Positions 1 through 8,712 of a stretch of DNA of 64,000 nt are shown one piece after another; within the stretch, counting starts at the first letter, position 1, and every line of letters begins with the position of its first letter. Location of the stretch: NCBI RefSeq assembly GCF_050586465.1, contig NZ_JBOCEG010000003.1:62001-126000 (forward strand), read 5' to 3'. Under the pieces are notes generated by a model that did no database searches, was not told the origin of the DNA, and worked only from the letters and a program-made list of their open reading frames with translations. Source of the DNA: CAJXYS01 sp913063035 (GTDB lineage: Bacteria; Pseudomonadota; Alphaproteobacteria; Rhodobacterales; Rhodobacteraceae). Made by a program: the position numbers and the translations under genes.

Positions 1-1137
1 CTGCCGATGTTCATCTTCATGGGGTATATCCTGTCCGAAAGCCGGATCGCCGACGATCTCTACCGGATGTTCCATGTCTGGATGGGGCCGGTGCGGGGCG
101 GGCTGGCGATCGGAACCATCGGGCTGATGGTGCTGATCTCGGCGATGAACGGGCTGTCGGTGGCGGGCATGGCCATCGGCGCGACGATCGCGCTGCCGGA
201 ACTGCTGCGCCGGGGCTACGACAAGACCATGGTGACGGGGGTGATCCAGGCAGGATCGAGTCTCGGCATCCTCGTGCCGCCCTCGGTGGTGCTGGTGCTC
301 TATGCCATGATCGCGCGCCAGCCGGTGGGCCAGCTCTGGCTCGCGGGGGTGCTGCCGGGGCTGATGATGGCGGCGATGTTCATTCTCTACGTGGCGATCC
401 GCTGCCGGCTGCAGCCCCATCTGGGCCCGGTCCTGCCCGAGTCCGAGCGCGAGCAGATCAGCCGGGCCGAGAAGTTCCGGCTGCTGGGCGCGGGCCTGCT
501 GCCGCTGGGCATCTTCGCGGCGATGATGGTGCCCTTCGTCAACGGCTGGACCTCGCTGGTGGAAAGCTCGGCGATCGGCGCGCTGACGGCCTTCGCCGCG
601 GCGGTGCTCAAGGGACGGATGACGCGCGAGGTCTTCGAGAACTCGGTGCGCAAGACGCTGGGCGTCTCGTGCATGTTCATGTGGATCATCATGGCCGCGC
701 TGGCCTTCGGCGCGATCTTCGACGGGCTGGGCGCGGTGCGCGCGATCGAGGGGCTCTTCACCCAGCAGATGGGGCTCAGCCCGTGGACGATCCTGATCCT
801 GATGCAGCTCAGCTTCATCCTGATGGGAACCTTCCTCGACGACACGGCGATGCTGGTGATCGTCGCGCCGCTCTACGTGCCGCTGGTCGATCAGCTGGGC
901 TTCGACCTGATCTGGTACGGTGTGCTCTACACCATCACCACGCAGATCGCCTACATGACCCCGCCCTTCGGCTACAACCTGTTCCTGATGCGCGCCATGG
1001 CGCCGCCCGAAATCGGGCTGCGTGACATCTACCGCTCGATCCTGCCCTTCGTGCTGGTGATGGCGGGCGCGCTTGCACTGATCATGGCCTTCCCGGACAT
1101 CGCGCTCTGGCTGCCCGGGGTGGTCTACGGAAATTAA
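1..1137 (+). CDS. dctM: TRAP transporter large permease DctM, 3' part (5' end outside window)
   Basis: The frame is open from base 1, so the gene begins upstream; the first ATG at 7 is internal. The 378 visible residues are almost entirely hydrophobic helices with the Gly/Pro-rich re-entrant loops of the DctM/IT superfamily, for example GSSLGILVPPS near residue 92 and YMTPPFGYNLF near residue 318. DctM proteins are usually about 430 residues, so roughly 50 or more N-terminal residues are missing. DctM is the inner-membrane, sodium-driven translocation subunit of a TRAP carrier. The matching binding protein follows 48 bases downstream; the small DctQ subunit would be expected just upstream of the window. 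Substrate is not readable from the permease. Confidence 0.95.
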   Translation: MPMFIFMGYILSESRIADDLYRMFHVWMGPVRGGLAIGTIGLMVLISAMNGLSVAGMAIGATIALPELLRRGYDKTMVTGVIQAGSSLGILVPPSVVLVLYAMIARQPVGQLWLAGVLPGLMMAAMFILYVAIRCRLQPHLGPVLPESEREQISRAEKFRLLGAGLLPLGIFAAMMVPFVNGWTSLVESSAIGALTAFAAAVLKGRMTREVFENSVRKTLGVSCMFMWIIMAALAFGAIFDGLGAVRAIEGLFTQQMGLSPWTILILMQLSFILMGTFLDDTAMLVIVAPLYVPLVDQLGFDLIWYGVLYTITTQIAYMTPPFGYNLFLMRAMAPPEIGLRDIYRSILPFVLVMAGALALIMAFPDIALWLPGVVYGN

Positions 1138-1145
1138 CCCGAGAA

Positions 1146-1160
1146 CCCCGGCGAACGGGG
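1146..1160 (+). promoter_or_regulatory. Small stem-loop between TRAP permease and binding-protein genes
   Basis: CCCCG at 1146-1150 and CGGGG at 1156-1160 form a perfect 5-bp stem with a GCGAA loop. There is no T-run. It sits just before the ribosome binding site (ataggagag, 1171-1179) of the binding-protein gene, so it may bound an mRNA processing segment rather than terminate. Confidence 0.3.
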
Positions 1161-1185
1161 CCATCAACCAATAGGAGAGAAGACA

Positions 1186-2226
1186 ATGACCACGACAAGA
1201 CGTAAGTTCCTCTCGACCGCGGGGGTCGGTGCCGTCGGCGCCACGCTCGCCACGCCGGCCATCGCGCAATCCAAGATCGTCTGGCGGATGCAGACCTATG
1301 CCGGCGCCGCGCTCGCCGAGCATGTCGTCAAGCCGGCGATCGACAAGTTCAACCAGATCGCGGGCGACGAGATGGAGATCGAGCTCTATTTCGCCGATCA
1401 GCTGGTGCCCACGGGCGAGCTGTTCCGTGCCATGCAGCGCGGCACCATCGACGCGGTGCAGTCCGATGACGACTCCATGGCCTCGCCGACGGCCGTGCGC
1501 GTCTTCGGCGGCTATTTCCCCTTCGGCACGCGCTACTCGCTCGACGTGCCGGTGCTGTTCAACCAGTACGGCCTGAAGGAGATCTGGGAAGAGGAATACG
1601 CCAAGGTCGGCGTCAAGCATATCTCGGCGGGCTCCTGGGATCCCTGCCACTTCGCCACCAAGGACCCGATCCGCTCGCTCGAGGATCTCAAGGGCAAGCG
1701 CGTCTTCACCTTCCCCACGGCGGGCCGCTTCCTCAGCCAGTTCGGCGTGGTGCCGGTGACGCTGCCCTGGGAGGACATCGAGGTCGCCGTGCAGACCGGC
1801 GAGCTTGACGGGATCGCCTGGTCGGGCATCACCGAGGACTACACGGTGGGCTGGGCCGACGTGACCGATTACTTCCTCACCAACAACATCTCGGGCGCCT
1901 GGATCGGGCACTTCTTCGCCAACCAGGCCCGCTGGGACGAGTTGCCGGATCGCCTGAAGACGCTGCTGACCGTCTGCATGGAGCAGTCGCACTACTACCG
2001 CCAGTGGTGGTACTGGGGCGGCGAGGCCGCGCTGCGCGTCAACGGCGAGAAGATGCAGCTGACCTCGATCCCGGACGAGGAATGGGCGCAGGTCGAGACC
2101 GCGGCCAAGGAGTTCTGGGCCGAGCTGACCGAGGGCGACCCGATCCGCGAGAAGGTGGTCGGCATCATCCAGGAATACAACGATGTGATGCAGAAGGCCG
2201 GGCGGCCCTACCGCTACGACACCTGA
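1186..2226 (+). CDS. dctP: TRAP transporter periplasmic substrate-binding protein (DctP family)
   Basis: 346 residues with a Tat signal: RRKFLS at residues 5-10, a hydrophobic stretch and a likely cleavage after AIAQ near residue 28. The mature part is a DctP fold, with the usual central segment KGKRVFTFPTAGR containing the conserved Arg that contacts the ligand carboxylate in this family. It captures a substrate in the periplasm and delivers it to the DctQM permease. The start is supported by ataggagag about 8 bases upstream. Tat export of a TRAP binding protein is common in Rhodobacterales. The neighbours (GS-like ligase, aldehyde and alcohol dehydrogenases) hint at an amine or amino-alcohol carboxylate ligand, which is inference only. 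Confidence 0.93.
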   Translation: MTTTRRKFLSTAGVGAVGATLATPAIAQSKIVWRMQTYAGAALAEHVVKPAIDKFNQIAGDEMEIELYFADQLVPTGELFRAMQRGTIDAVQSDDDSMASPTAVRVFGGYFPFGTRYSLDVPVLFNQYGLKEIWEEEYAKVGVKHISAGSWDPCHFATKDPIRSLEDLKGKRVFTFPTAGRFLSQFGVVPVTLPWEDIEVAVQTGELDGIAWSGITEDYTVGWADVTDYFLTNNISGAWIGHFFANQARWDELPDRLKTLLTVCMEQSHYYRQWWYWGGEAALRVNGEKMQLTSIPDEEWAQVETAAKEFWAELTEGDPIREKVVGIIQEYNDVMQKAGRPYRYDT

Positions 2227-2234
2227 CGCCCCCT

Positions 2235-2259
2235 GCGCCGCGCCCGACCGGCGCGGCGC
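2235..2259 (+). terminator. Perfect 10-bp stem-loop after the TRAP binding-protein gene
   Basis: GCGCCGCGCC (2235-2244) pairs perfectly with GGCGCGGCGC (2250-2259) around a 5-base loop. No T-run follows, so it is either a rho-assisted or partial terminator, or a 3'-end stabiliser that keeps binding-protein mRNA abundant relative to downstream genes. The same arrangement follows other binding-protein genes in this window. Confidence 0.5.
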
Positions 2260-2335
2260 GTCCCGATGACCGGAGGCTCCGGCGCGTGACCGCCGGGGCC
2301 TTCGCCACATGCCACAGCCGAGACAGGATACCCCC

Positions 2336-3700
2336 ATGGCCGCGCCTCTGACATTCGAAACCCTCAAGGACCAGGTCGCCCGGGGCGACATCGACACCGT
2401 GCTCGTCTGCCTCGTCGACATGCAGGGCCGCCTGATGGGCAAGCGCTTTCACGCGCAGCATTTCGTCGACGTCGCCCATGACGAGACCCATTGCTGCAAC
2501 TACCTGCTGGCCACCGATCTCGAGATGGCGACGCCCGACGGCTACGCCGCCACCAGCTGGTCGGCGGGCTATGGCGACTACGTGATGAAGCCCGATCTCG
2601 ATACGCTGCGGCCCGTGCCCTGGCTCGAGGGCACGGCGATGGTGCTCTGCGACGTGCTGGACCATCACACCCACGAGGACGTGCCGCACAGCCCGCGCGC
2701 GGTCCTGAAACGCCAGGTCGCGCGGCTGGCCGAGATGGGCTACACGACCGGTACCTCGACCGAGCTCGAGTTCTTCCTCTTCAGGCAAAGCTACGAGGAG
2801 ATCCGCAAATCCGGCTTCCGCGACCTGGACCCGATCAGCGGCTACAACGAGGATTACCACATCCTGCAGACCACCCGGGAAGAGTCGGTCATGCGGCGGC
2901 TCCGCAATACGCTCTACGCGGCCGGGGTTCCCGTCGAGAACAGCAAGGGCGAGGCCGAGACCGGCCAGGAAGAGCTGAACATCCGCTATTCGGGCGCGAT
3001 GAACTGCGCCGACTGGCACACCATCGCCAAGCACGCCACCAAGGAAATCGCCTGGCAGCAGGGCCATGCCGCGAGCTTCCTGCCGAAATGGCACGCCGAC
3101 AAGGTCGGCAGCTCCAGCCATGTGCACATGTCGCTCTGGCAGGACGGGGCGCCGGCCTTCCACGATCCCGACGGCGACCACGGCATGTCGCAGATTATGC
3201 GCCACTTCATGGCCGGGCAGATCGCCTATGCGCCCGACTATACCTGGTTCCTCGCGCCCTATGTGAACAGCTACAAGCGCTTCATGAAGGGCACCTTCGC
3301 GCCGACCCGCACCGTCTGGTCGGTCGATAACCGCACCGCCGGCTTCCGGCTCTGCGGCGAGGGCACCAAGGCCGTGCGGGTCGAATGCCGCATCGGCGGC
3401 TCTGACATGAACCCCTACCTGGCGCTCGCCGGGTTGATCGCCGCCGGCATCCGCGGCATCGAGGACAAGCTGGAACTGGCCCCGCCGATCCGCGGCGACG
3501 TCTACGAGGACGTCGAAGGCGGCGAGATCCCCGGCACCCTGCGCGCGGCCACCGAGACGCTCGATGGCTCGGGGATGCTGCGCGCGGCGATGGGCGACGA
3601 CGTCATCGACCATTACGCCCGCTGCGCCCGCTGGGAGCAGGAGGAGTTCGACCGCGTCGTGACCGACTGGGAAATCGCGCGCGGCTTCGAGCGGGCCTGA
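2336..3700 (+). CDS. Glutamine synthetase family protein (probable gamma-glutamyl-amine ligase)
   Basis: About 454 residues from ATG 2336 (an in-frame ATG lies at 2309; the later one has acagga upstream and starts on the GS beta-grasp domain). GS catalytic motifs are present: the VDMQGRLMGKR segment of the N-terminal domain, QEELNIRYSG, a His-rich SSHVHMSLW loop, and the ECRIGGSDMNPYLALAG C-terminal helix. The family spans true GS and ligases such as PuuA or IpuC that join glutamate to amines. Its place between a TRAP transporter and dehydrogenases, far from nitrogen regulatory genes, favours gamma-glutamylation of an imported amine over ammonium assimilation. Reaction would be ATP + glutamate + amine. 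Exact substrate unknown. Confidence 0.85.
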   Translation: MAAPLTFETLKDQVARGDIDTVLVCLVDMQGRLMGKRFHAQHFVDVAHDETHCCNYLLATDLEMATPDGYAATSWSAGYGDYVMKPDLDTLRPVPWLEGTAMVLCDVLDHHTHEDVPHSPRAVLKRQVARLAEMGYTTGTSTELEFFLFRQSYEEIRKSGFRDLDPISGYNEDYHILQTTREESVMRRLRNTLYAAGVPVENSKGEAETGQEELNIRYSGAMNCADWHTIAKHATKEIAWQQGHAASFLPKWHADKVGSSSHVHMSLWQDGAPAFHDPDGDHGMSQIMRHFMAGQIAYAPDYTWFLAPYVNSYKRFMKGTFAPTRTVWSVDNRTAGFRLCGEGTKAVRVECRIGGSDMNPYLALAGLIAAGIRGIEDKLELAPPIRGDVYEDVEGGEIPGTLRAATETLDGSGMLRAAMGDDVIDHYARCARWEQEEFDRVVTDWEIARGFERA

Positions 3701-3735
3701 CCCCCGACACACCGAGAAACGCGGAAAGGACTGCC

Positions 3736-5112
3736 GTGACCAAGACGCTGACATGCATCTCGCCGATCGACGGATCGGTCTATCTCGAACGCCCCGTGCT
3801 GGACCGGGCCGCCGCCGACGCGGCCGTGGCCGCCGCGCGCGCCGCGCAGCCGGCCTGGGCGGCGCGCCCGCTGGCCGAGCGCGTCGCGCTGGTTCGCGCC
3901 GCCGTGGCCGAGATCGGCAAGGACACCGACCGCATGGCGACCGAGCTTGCCCACCAGATGGGCCGCCCGGTCCGCTACGGCGGCGAGTTCGGCGGCTTCG
4001 AGGAACGCGCCAGCTACATGGCCGATATCGCCGCCGAGGCACTGGCCCCGCTGGTCATCGAGGAAAGCGACGCCTTCCTGCGCAAGATCGCGCGCGAGCC
4101 GCACGGGCTCGTCTTCGTGGTGGCGCCCTGGAACTATCCCTGGATGACCGCGATCAACACGGTCGCGCCGGCGCTGATCGCCGGCAACAGCGTGATCCTG
4201 AAACACGCGACGCAGACGCTGCAGGTGGGCGAGCGCCTGGCCGAGGCCTTCCACGCCGTGGGCGTGCCCGAGGAGGTGTTCCAGAACGTCTTCCTCGACC
4301 ACGGGACCACCAGCGCGCTGATCGCCGCGCGATCCTTCGACTTCGTGAACTTCACCGGCTCGGTCAGGGGCGGCCAGGAGATGGAGCGCGCCGCGGCGGG
4401 CACGTTCACGCCGGTGGCCACGGAACTCGGGGGCAAGGATCCGGGCTATGTCCGCGCCGATGCCGATCTCGACGCGGCCGTGGACGGGCTGCTCGACGGG
4501 GCCTTTTTCAATTCGGGCCAGTGCTGCTGCGGGATCGAGCGCATCTACGTCCATGAGAGCCTCTATGACGCCTTCGTCGAAAAGGCCGTGGCAGAGGTCC
4601 GCAAGATGACGCTGGGCAACCCGCTGGACCGCGACACGACCATCGGGCCGATGGCCCATGTCCGTTTCGCCGCGGAGGTGCGCGCCCAGATCGACGAGGC
4701 CGTCGCCGCCGGGGCGACCGCGCATGTCGAGACCTTCCCGGCGGATGACGGCGGCGCCTACCTGACGCCGCAGGTCCTGACCGGCGTCAGCCACGAGATG
4801 CGCGTCATGCGCGACGAGAGCTTCGGCCCGGTGGTGGGCATCATGCCCGTCCGGGACGACGACGAGGCCGTGCGGCTGATGAATGACAGCCAGTTCGGCC
4901 TGACCGCCGCGATCTTCACCCGTGACGCCGCCGCCGCCGAGGCGATCGGCGCAAGGCTCGAGACCGGCACGGTCTTCATGAACCGCTGCGACTATCTCGA
5001 CCCGGCGCTGTGCTGGACGGGGTGCAAGGACACGGGCCGCGGCGCCGGGCTGTCGGTGCTGGGCTACCACGCGCTGACCCGCCCGAAATCCTACCATCTG
5101 AAGAAGGGCTGA
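3736..5112 (+). CDS. NAD(P)-dependent aldehyde dehydrogenase
   Basis: 458 residues starting at GTG 3736 with ggaaagga 5-12 bases upstream. Visible motifs in order: PWNYPW near residue 135 (cofactor fold), FTGSVRGG (Rossmann loop), the general-base Glu in ELGGKDPG, and the catalytic Cys in NSGQCCCG. Length is typical of the succinate-semialdehyde/aminoaldehyde part of the ALDH superfamily. It would oxidise the aldehyde made by the adjacent alcohol dehydrogenase to a carboxylate in the cytoplasm. The gene lies 35 bases after the GS-like gene and 3 bases before the alcohol dehydrogenase, so the three are almost certainly co-transcribed. Confidence 0.93.
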   Translation: MTKTLTCISPIDGSVYLERPVLDRAAADAAVAAARAAQPAWAARPLAERVALVRAAVAEIGKDTDRMATELAHQMGRPVRYGGEFGGFEERASYMADIAAEALAPLVIEESDAFLRKIAREPHGLVFVVAPWNYPWMTAINTVAPALIAGNSVILKHATQTLQVGERLAEAFHAVGVPEEVFQNVFLDHGTTSALIAARSFDFVNFTGSVRGGQEMERAAAGTFTPVATELGGKDPGYVRADADLDAAVDGLLDGAFFNSGQCCCGIERIYVHESLYDAFVEKAVAEVRKMTLGNPLDRDTTIGPMAHVRFAAEVRAQIDEAVAAGATAHVETFPADDGGAYLTPQVLTGVSHEMRVMRDESFGPVVGIMPVRDDDEAVRLMNDSQFGLTAAIFTRDAAAAEAIGARLETGTVFMNRCDYLDPALCWTGCKDTGRGAGLSVLGYHALTRPKSYHLKKG

Positions 5113-5115
5113 GAC

Positions 5116-6261
5116 ATGGAACTCGTCGGGAACTGGACCTACCCCACGGCGGTGCGCTTCGGGGCGGGCCGCATCTCGGAAATCGCCGATGCCTGCCGCG
5201 CCGCGGGCATGTCGAAACCGCTGCTGGTCACCGACCGTGGGCTGGCGGGCATGGATATCACCGCCCGCACCCTCGACCATGTGGAGGCCGGCGGACTTGG
5301 CCGGGCGCTGTTCTCGGAGGTCGATCCGAACCCCAGCGAGAAGAACGTCGCCGCCGGGCTCGAGGTGCTGCGCGCGGGCGGGTATGACGGGGTGATCGCC
5401 TTCGGCGGCGGCTCGGGGCTCGACCTGGCGAAAGTGCTGGCCTTCATGGCCGGGCAGACCCGGCCGATCTGGGATTTCGAGGATATCGGCGACTGGTGGA
5501 CCCGCGCCGACGCCGACGCGATCCTGCCCGTCGTCGCGGTGCCGACCACCGCCGGCACGGGATCGGAGGTGGGGCGCGCCGGTGTCATCACCAATTCCGA
5601 GACCCACGAGAAGAAGATCATCTTCCACCCGAAGATGCTGCCCGCCGTGGTGATCTGCGACCCGGAACTGACCGTGGGCATGCCGCCGGCGATCACTGCC
5701 GGGACCGGGCTCGACGCCTTTGCCCATTGCGTCGAGGCGTTCTGTTCGCCCCATTACCACCCGATGAGCCAGGGCATCGCGCTCGAGGGTATGCGGCTGG
5801 TGAAGGACTACCTGCCGCGCGCCTATGCCGACGGCACCGATATCGAGGCCCGCGCCCAGATGATGAGTGCCGCGGCGATGGGTTCGACCGCGTTCCAGAA
5901 GGGGCTCGGCGCGATCCATGCGCTCAGCCACCCGATCGGCGCCCAGCATCACACCCATCACGGCACGACCAACGCCGTCTGCATGCCGGCGGTGCTGCGC
6001 TTCAACCGCCCGGCGGTCGAGGGCGTGCTGGGCCGGGCGGCGGCCTATCTGGGCATCTCCGGCGGCTTCGAGGGCTTCGCCGCCTTCGTGGACGAGCTGA
6101 ACGCGGGGCTCGGCATTCCCGCGACGCTGACCGCGCTGGGCGTCCGGGATCCCGATCTCGACGCGCTGACCCGCTCGGCGCTGAGCGATCCCAGCGTCGG
6201 CGGAAACCCGGTGCCGATGACCGCCGAGAACACGCGCGCGCTCTTCGAGGCGTGCCTCTGA
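5116..6261 (+). CDS. Iron-containing alcohol dehydrogenase
   Basis: 381 residues, group III Fe-ADH. GGGSGLDLAKV near residue 97 binds the nicotinamide cofactor, PTTAGTGSEVGR follows at about 144, and the metal ligands are in LDAFAHCVEAF (Asp, His) and AIHALSHPIGAQHHTHHG (His residues). It catalyses NAD(P)-linked alcohol/aldehyde interconversion. It directly follows the aldehyde dehydrogenase, so an alcohol-to-acid oxidation pair is likely; with the GS-like ligase, a gamma-glutamylated amino alcohol is a reasonable substrate guess. Last gene of this operon; a compositional change begins right after it. Confidence 0.93.
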   Translation: MELVGNWTYPTAVRFGAGRISEIADACRAAGMSKPLLVTDRGLAGMDITARTLDHVEAGGLGRALFSEVDPNPSEKNVAAGLEVLRAGGYDGVIAFGGGSGLDLAKVLAFMAGQTRPIWDFEDIGDWWTRADADAILPVVAVPTTAGTGSEVGRAGVITNSETHEKKIIFHPKMLPAVVICDPELTVGMPPAITAGTGLDAFAHCVEAFCSPHYHPMSQGIALEGMRLVKDYLPRAYADGTDIEARAQMMSAAAMGSTAFQKGLGAIHALSHPIGAQHHTHHGTTNAVCMPAVLRFNRPAVEGVLGRAAAYLGISGGFEGFAAFVDELNAGLGIPATLTALGVRDPDLDALTRSALSDPSVGGNPVPMTAENTRALFEACL

Positions 6262-6682
6262 GCCACGCGACGATCGACAATCTGGGGGGCGGTCCGGGCG
6301 TTTCCCGGGCGTCGAGAGGCGGGAGTCCGTCTTGGCGGACATCGCGTTCGGACCGCAGAGGATGAGAAAGTTTAACCGGTCGAAATCTGCAATCCAATTT
6401 GCGGTTTTTTCGCCGGTATTCCTGCGTTGCGCCACCGGGAAATCTCCGCTGCCGGTACCGGTGGGAGCGGAGCCCGTGGCGTGACAGCGATCGTGTCTGT
6501 CGGCCATCAGCCGCCGCGAGCCCGATGGTTGCCGCGCCGGGAACGAGACGGCGGCCTTCCGAAAAAGGCCCTTCCATACCGTCCGGATATCTGGCTTGTT
6601 GACGGAAAACCTTCACGTCCGTCGTCGGGAAAAGTTCCGTCCACGCGGCGCCAAGGTTTATCACAAGGGAGGACTCCGATCG
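6262..6682 (+). other. Intergenic region between the dehydrogenase operon and the aconitase X genes
   Basis: 421 bases with no supported gene. It holds a 5-bp GTCCG/CGGAC hairpin near 6326-6341, an AT-richer patch around 6364-6410, and a 10-base palindrome CCGGTACCGG at 6452-6461. A promoter for the aconitase X genes should lie here, but I see no convincing -35/-10 pair. GC falls from about 70% upstream to near 55% across this stretch. Confidence 0.5.
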
Positions 6683-7909
6683 ATGCGCCTTACGGACGAA
6701 GAGCAGGCAATGCTCGCGGGTGAATTGGGCGAAGTGAAGCGTTGGGCATTGGATCACCAGGTGCAGGTGGGCCGGATGTTCGACGCCGAGGATCTGGTTC
6801 CAGTCAGCCAGGCTCACATCATGGGAGATCCCGAAGCCGTCGGTGTCGCCGGGGCGGCGTTTCTCGAGCGTCTCGCCAATCAGGGCGCCAGAACGGTGGT
6901 CCCGACGATCACGGACCCAAGAGGCGTGGACCTGAATTACTACAGCCCCATCGGTCAGACGGAGGAGATGGCTGAATTGGAGCGCCGCATCATCGCGGCC
7001 CTGACCGGGATGGGCGTCATGATGACGAACACCTGTATCAATTACCAAACGATCATGCCGCCAGTAGCCGGCGAACACGTGGCGTTCGGCGACACCGGCG
7101 TGGTGATTTATTCCAACTCCGCATGTGGCGCCCGTTCCAATTTTGAAGGAGGCCCGTCGGCTCTCGCGGCCGGGCTGACCGGCCGGACACCGCGTTACGG
7201 CTTGCACCTCGAGAAAAACCGGCAGGCAACCCGACGCTTCGTCGTCAGTGAACAGCCCAAGGATCTCACGGACTGGGGCACGCTCGGTGCGGTGGCTGGC
7301 AAGCTGAGCGGATCGTATTGGGAAGTTCCGGTCATAGAAGGGCTCGACGTGACACCAACCTCCGACCAGATGAAGCATTTGGGCGCGGCCATGGCGAGCT
7401 TTGGCTCGACGCCTCTCTTTCACCTGGTGGGAATTACGCCGGAAGCCCCGACGCTGTCTTCCGTGGGCGGGGACCGTCTCGAGCCCGAAAGCCTTTCGCC
7501 GGAGATGATGGACTCCATGCGATCGCGCTTCGGCGGGAAAGGCGACAAGGTCGACGTCGTCGTCTTCGCCGCACCTCAGCTCTCACTGGTTGAAGTCAAG
7601 CAGGTCGCGGAGCTCTGCGAGGGGAAAAACCTGTCGGTTCCACTCTATGTGTGCACCGCCCCGCAGGTATATCCCGATGCGGAGCGGATGGGCTTTGTAG
7701 AGAAGATTGAGGCTGCAGGCGGCAAGGTCCTCGTCGGAACCTGTTTCTACAACGGCTTCGCGCGGGAAATAGGCGAAGCGAACGGGTGGAAGCGGCTTCT
7801 GAGCAACTCGGCCAAGATCGTCAATATTCTCGGCGGCTACGGCTATGAGCCGGCGCTCGCGAATATGGAACAGTGTGTGGCTTCCGCAATCAGGGGGGAG
7901 ATTGTCTGA
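6683..7909 (+). CDS. Aconitase X large (catalytic) subunit
   Basis: 408 residues from ATG 6683, which has gggagga 9-15 bases upstream and is preferred to upstream in-frame ATG 6596. The sequence matches the aconitase X catalytic domain, with Fe-S candidate cysteines C118 (NTCINY), C148 (SACGAR) and C354 (GTCFYN), plus the SNFEGGPSA loop. Two-gene bacterial AcnX enzymes are known as cis-3-hydroxy-L-proline dehydratases, while archaeal relatives dehydrate mevalonate 5-phosphate. No proline racemase, delta1-pyrroline-2-carboxylate reductase or mevalonate gene is nearby, so the substrate is unresolved. The stop overlaps the start of the small subunit, as expected for an obligate pair. Local GC is clearly lower than upstream. 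Confidence 0.88.
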   Translation: MRLTDEEQAMLAGELGEVKRWALDHQVQVGRMFDAEDLVPVSQAHIMGDPEAVGVAGAAFLERLANQGARTVVPTITDPRGVDLNYYSPIGQTEEMAELERRIIAALTGMGVMMTNTCINYQTIMPPVAGEHVAFGDTGVVIYSNSACGARSNFEGGPSALAAGLTGRTPRYGLHLEKNRQATRRFVVSEQPKDLTDWGTLGAVAGKLSGSYWEVPVIEGLDVTPTSDQMKHLGAAMASFGSTPLFHLVGITPEAPTLSSVGGDRLEPESLSPEMMDSMRSRFGGKGDKVDVVVFAAPQLSLVEVKQVAELCEGKNLSVPLYVCTAPQVYPDAERMGFVEKIEAAGGKVLVGTCFYNGFAREIGEANGWKRLLSNSAKIVNILGGYGYEPALANMEQCVASAIRGEIV

Positions 7910-8325
7910 TGATCGTACTCAAGTGTCATGTCGGCATAGGGGAGAAGGTCGAGGGCGAAGCCCTGGTGGCGCCGGACAACTTTTCAGCACGCTACGATCT
8001 CGATCGAAAAAAAGGCGTGTTTTCACGCCCGGACCATGAACTGTTCGGCCAGAGTTACGACGGGAAGATCCTGGTGCACAACACCGCGAAGGGGGGCGTC
8101 GCCTCGGCCTGGATGCTCAATGAGATGAAAACACAGGGGATCACTCCCAAGGCCATCCTGTTCAACACGGCGAATACGATCCTGGCACAAGGCGCCGCAT
8201 TGGCTGGTCTCGCCATGTGTGACCGTTTTGAAGATGGCGACGTCGTCGAACTGATACGGACTGGCGATCATCTCATCGTCGAGCCGGAGACCGGAACGGT
8301 CACGATAACAAACCGAGCCGAATGA
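7909..8325 (+). CDS. Aconitase X small (swivel) subunit
   Basis: 138 residues starting at ATG 7909, overlapping the large-subunit stop (TGATG) with ggggggag just upstream. It shows the swivelling beta-barrel pattern of the AcnX small domain, with GEALVAPDNFSARYDLD near the N-terminus, KILVHNTAKGGVASAW in the middle (the serine/glycine loop that closes on the active site) and GDVVELI near the end. It completes the Fe-S dehydratase with the large subunit. Not fused, so this is the two-gene type of the family. Confidence 0.88.
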   Translation: MIVLKCHVGIGEKVEGEALVAPDNFSARYDLDRKKGVFSRPDHELFGQSYDGKILVHNTAKGGVASAWMLNEMKTQGITPKAILFNTANTILAQGAALAGLAMCDRFEDGDVVELIRTGDHLIVEPETGTVTITNRAE

Positions 8326-8712
8326 CGGATGCCGTCGCCGGGATCACGCTTGGGACGGCCTGACACCTTTGGGATCGGTTCTGCCGGATATCTGCCGGCC
8401 GGCCCCGAAACAACAGGGGCGGGGACCCGCCTGCGCGGGGCGATGCGGCACGGTCAAGAGATGCGCTTTCGGATCCCCGGCTGCGGACGCTTTCTGGCTC
8501 GTCGCACGGCGCGCATCGACCTCAAGATTTCCTGCAAACGGCCGCATTATAAAAGATAAAATGACTTTATGGGTAAGAATTAGTTCCTTTGTGTTAGGAG
8601 AAGTAACAATTTAGTCTGGAGCCTGAGCGAGGCGGGATCGTCGGCCGATGTCTTGGCGCGGCGTGTCGGGCAAACCACGGACCGCCTTCGCATCAGACAT
8701 AAGCGAGGCAGT
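8326..8712 (+). other. Intergenic region upstream of the phosphoesterase gene
   Basis: 387 bases without a convincing gene. The first half is GC-rich with short inverted repeats (GACGG/CCGTC at 8324-8336). The second half turns AT-rich and contains the 60-base element 8561-8620 described separately, then an 88-base leader to ATG 8713. Confidence 0.6.
8561..8620 (+). promoter_or_regulatory. 60-bp conserved upstream element, copy 1 (putative promoter/operator)
   Basis: Aligns without gaps to 24645-24704 with 50 of 60 identical bases; the run gggtaagaattagttcc (8571-8587) is identical in both. Each copy contains TTGTGT and TAGTCT separated by 17 bases (here 8589-8594 and 8612-8617), a plausible sigma70 -35/-10 pair, and an imperfect inverted repeat TTGTGTTA/TAACAA. 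Both copies sit just upstream of a same-strand gene. Regulator unknown. Confidence 0.55.

Noticed and set aside
6326..6341. GTCCG/CGGAC hairpin as a terminator of the dehydrogenase operon
   Set aside because: Only 5 bp and no T-run; too weak to call.
3613..6507. 964-codon minus-strand frame opposite the aldehyde and alcohol dehydrogenases
   Set aside because: Both plus-strand genes have complete catalytic motifs; the antisense product is His/Arg/Gly-rich without any recognisable domain.
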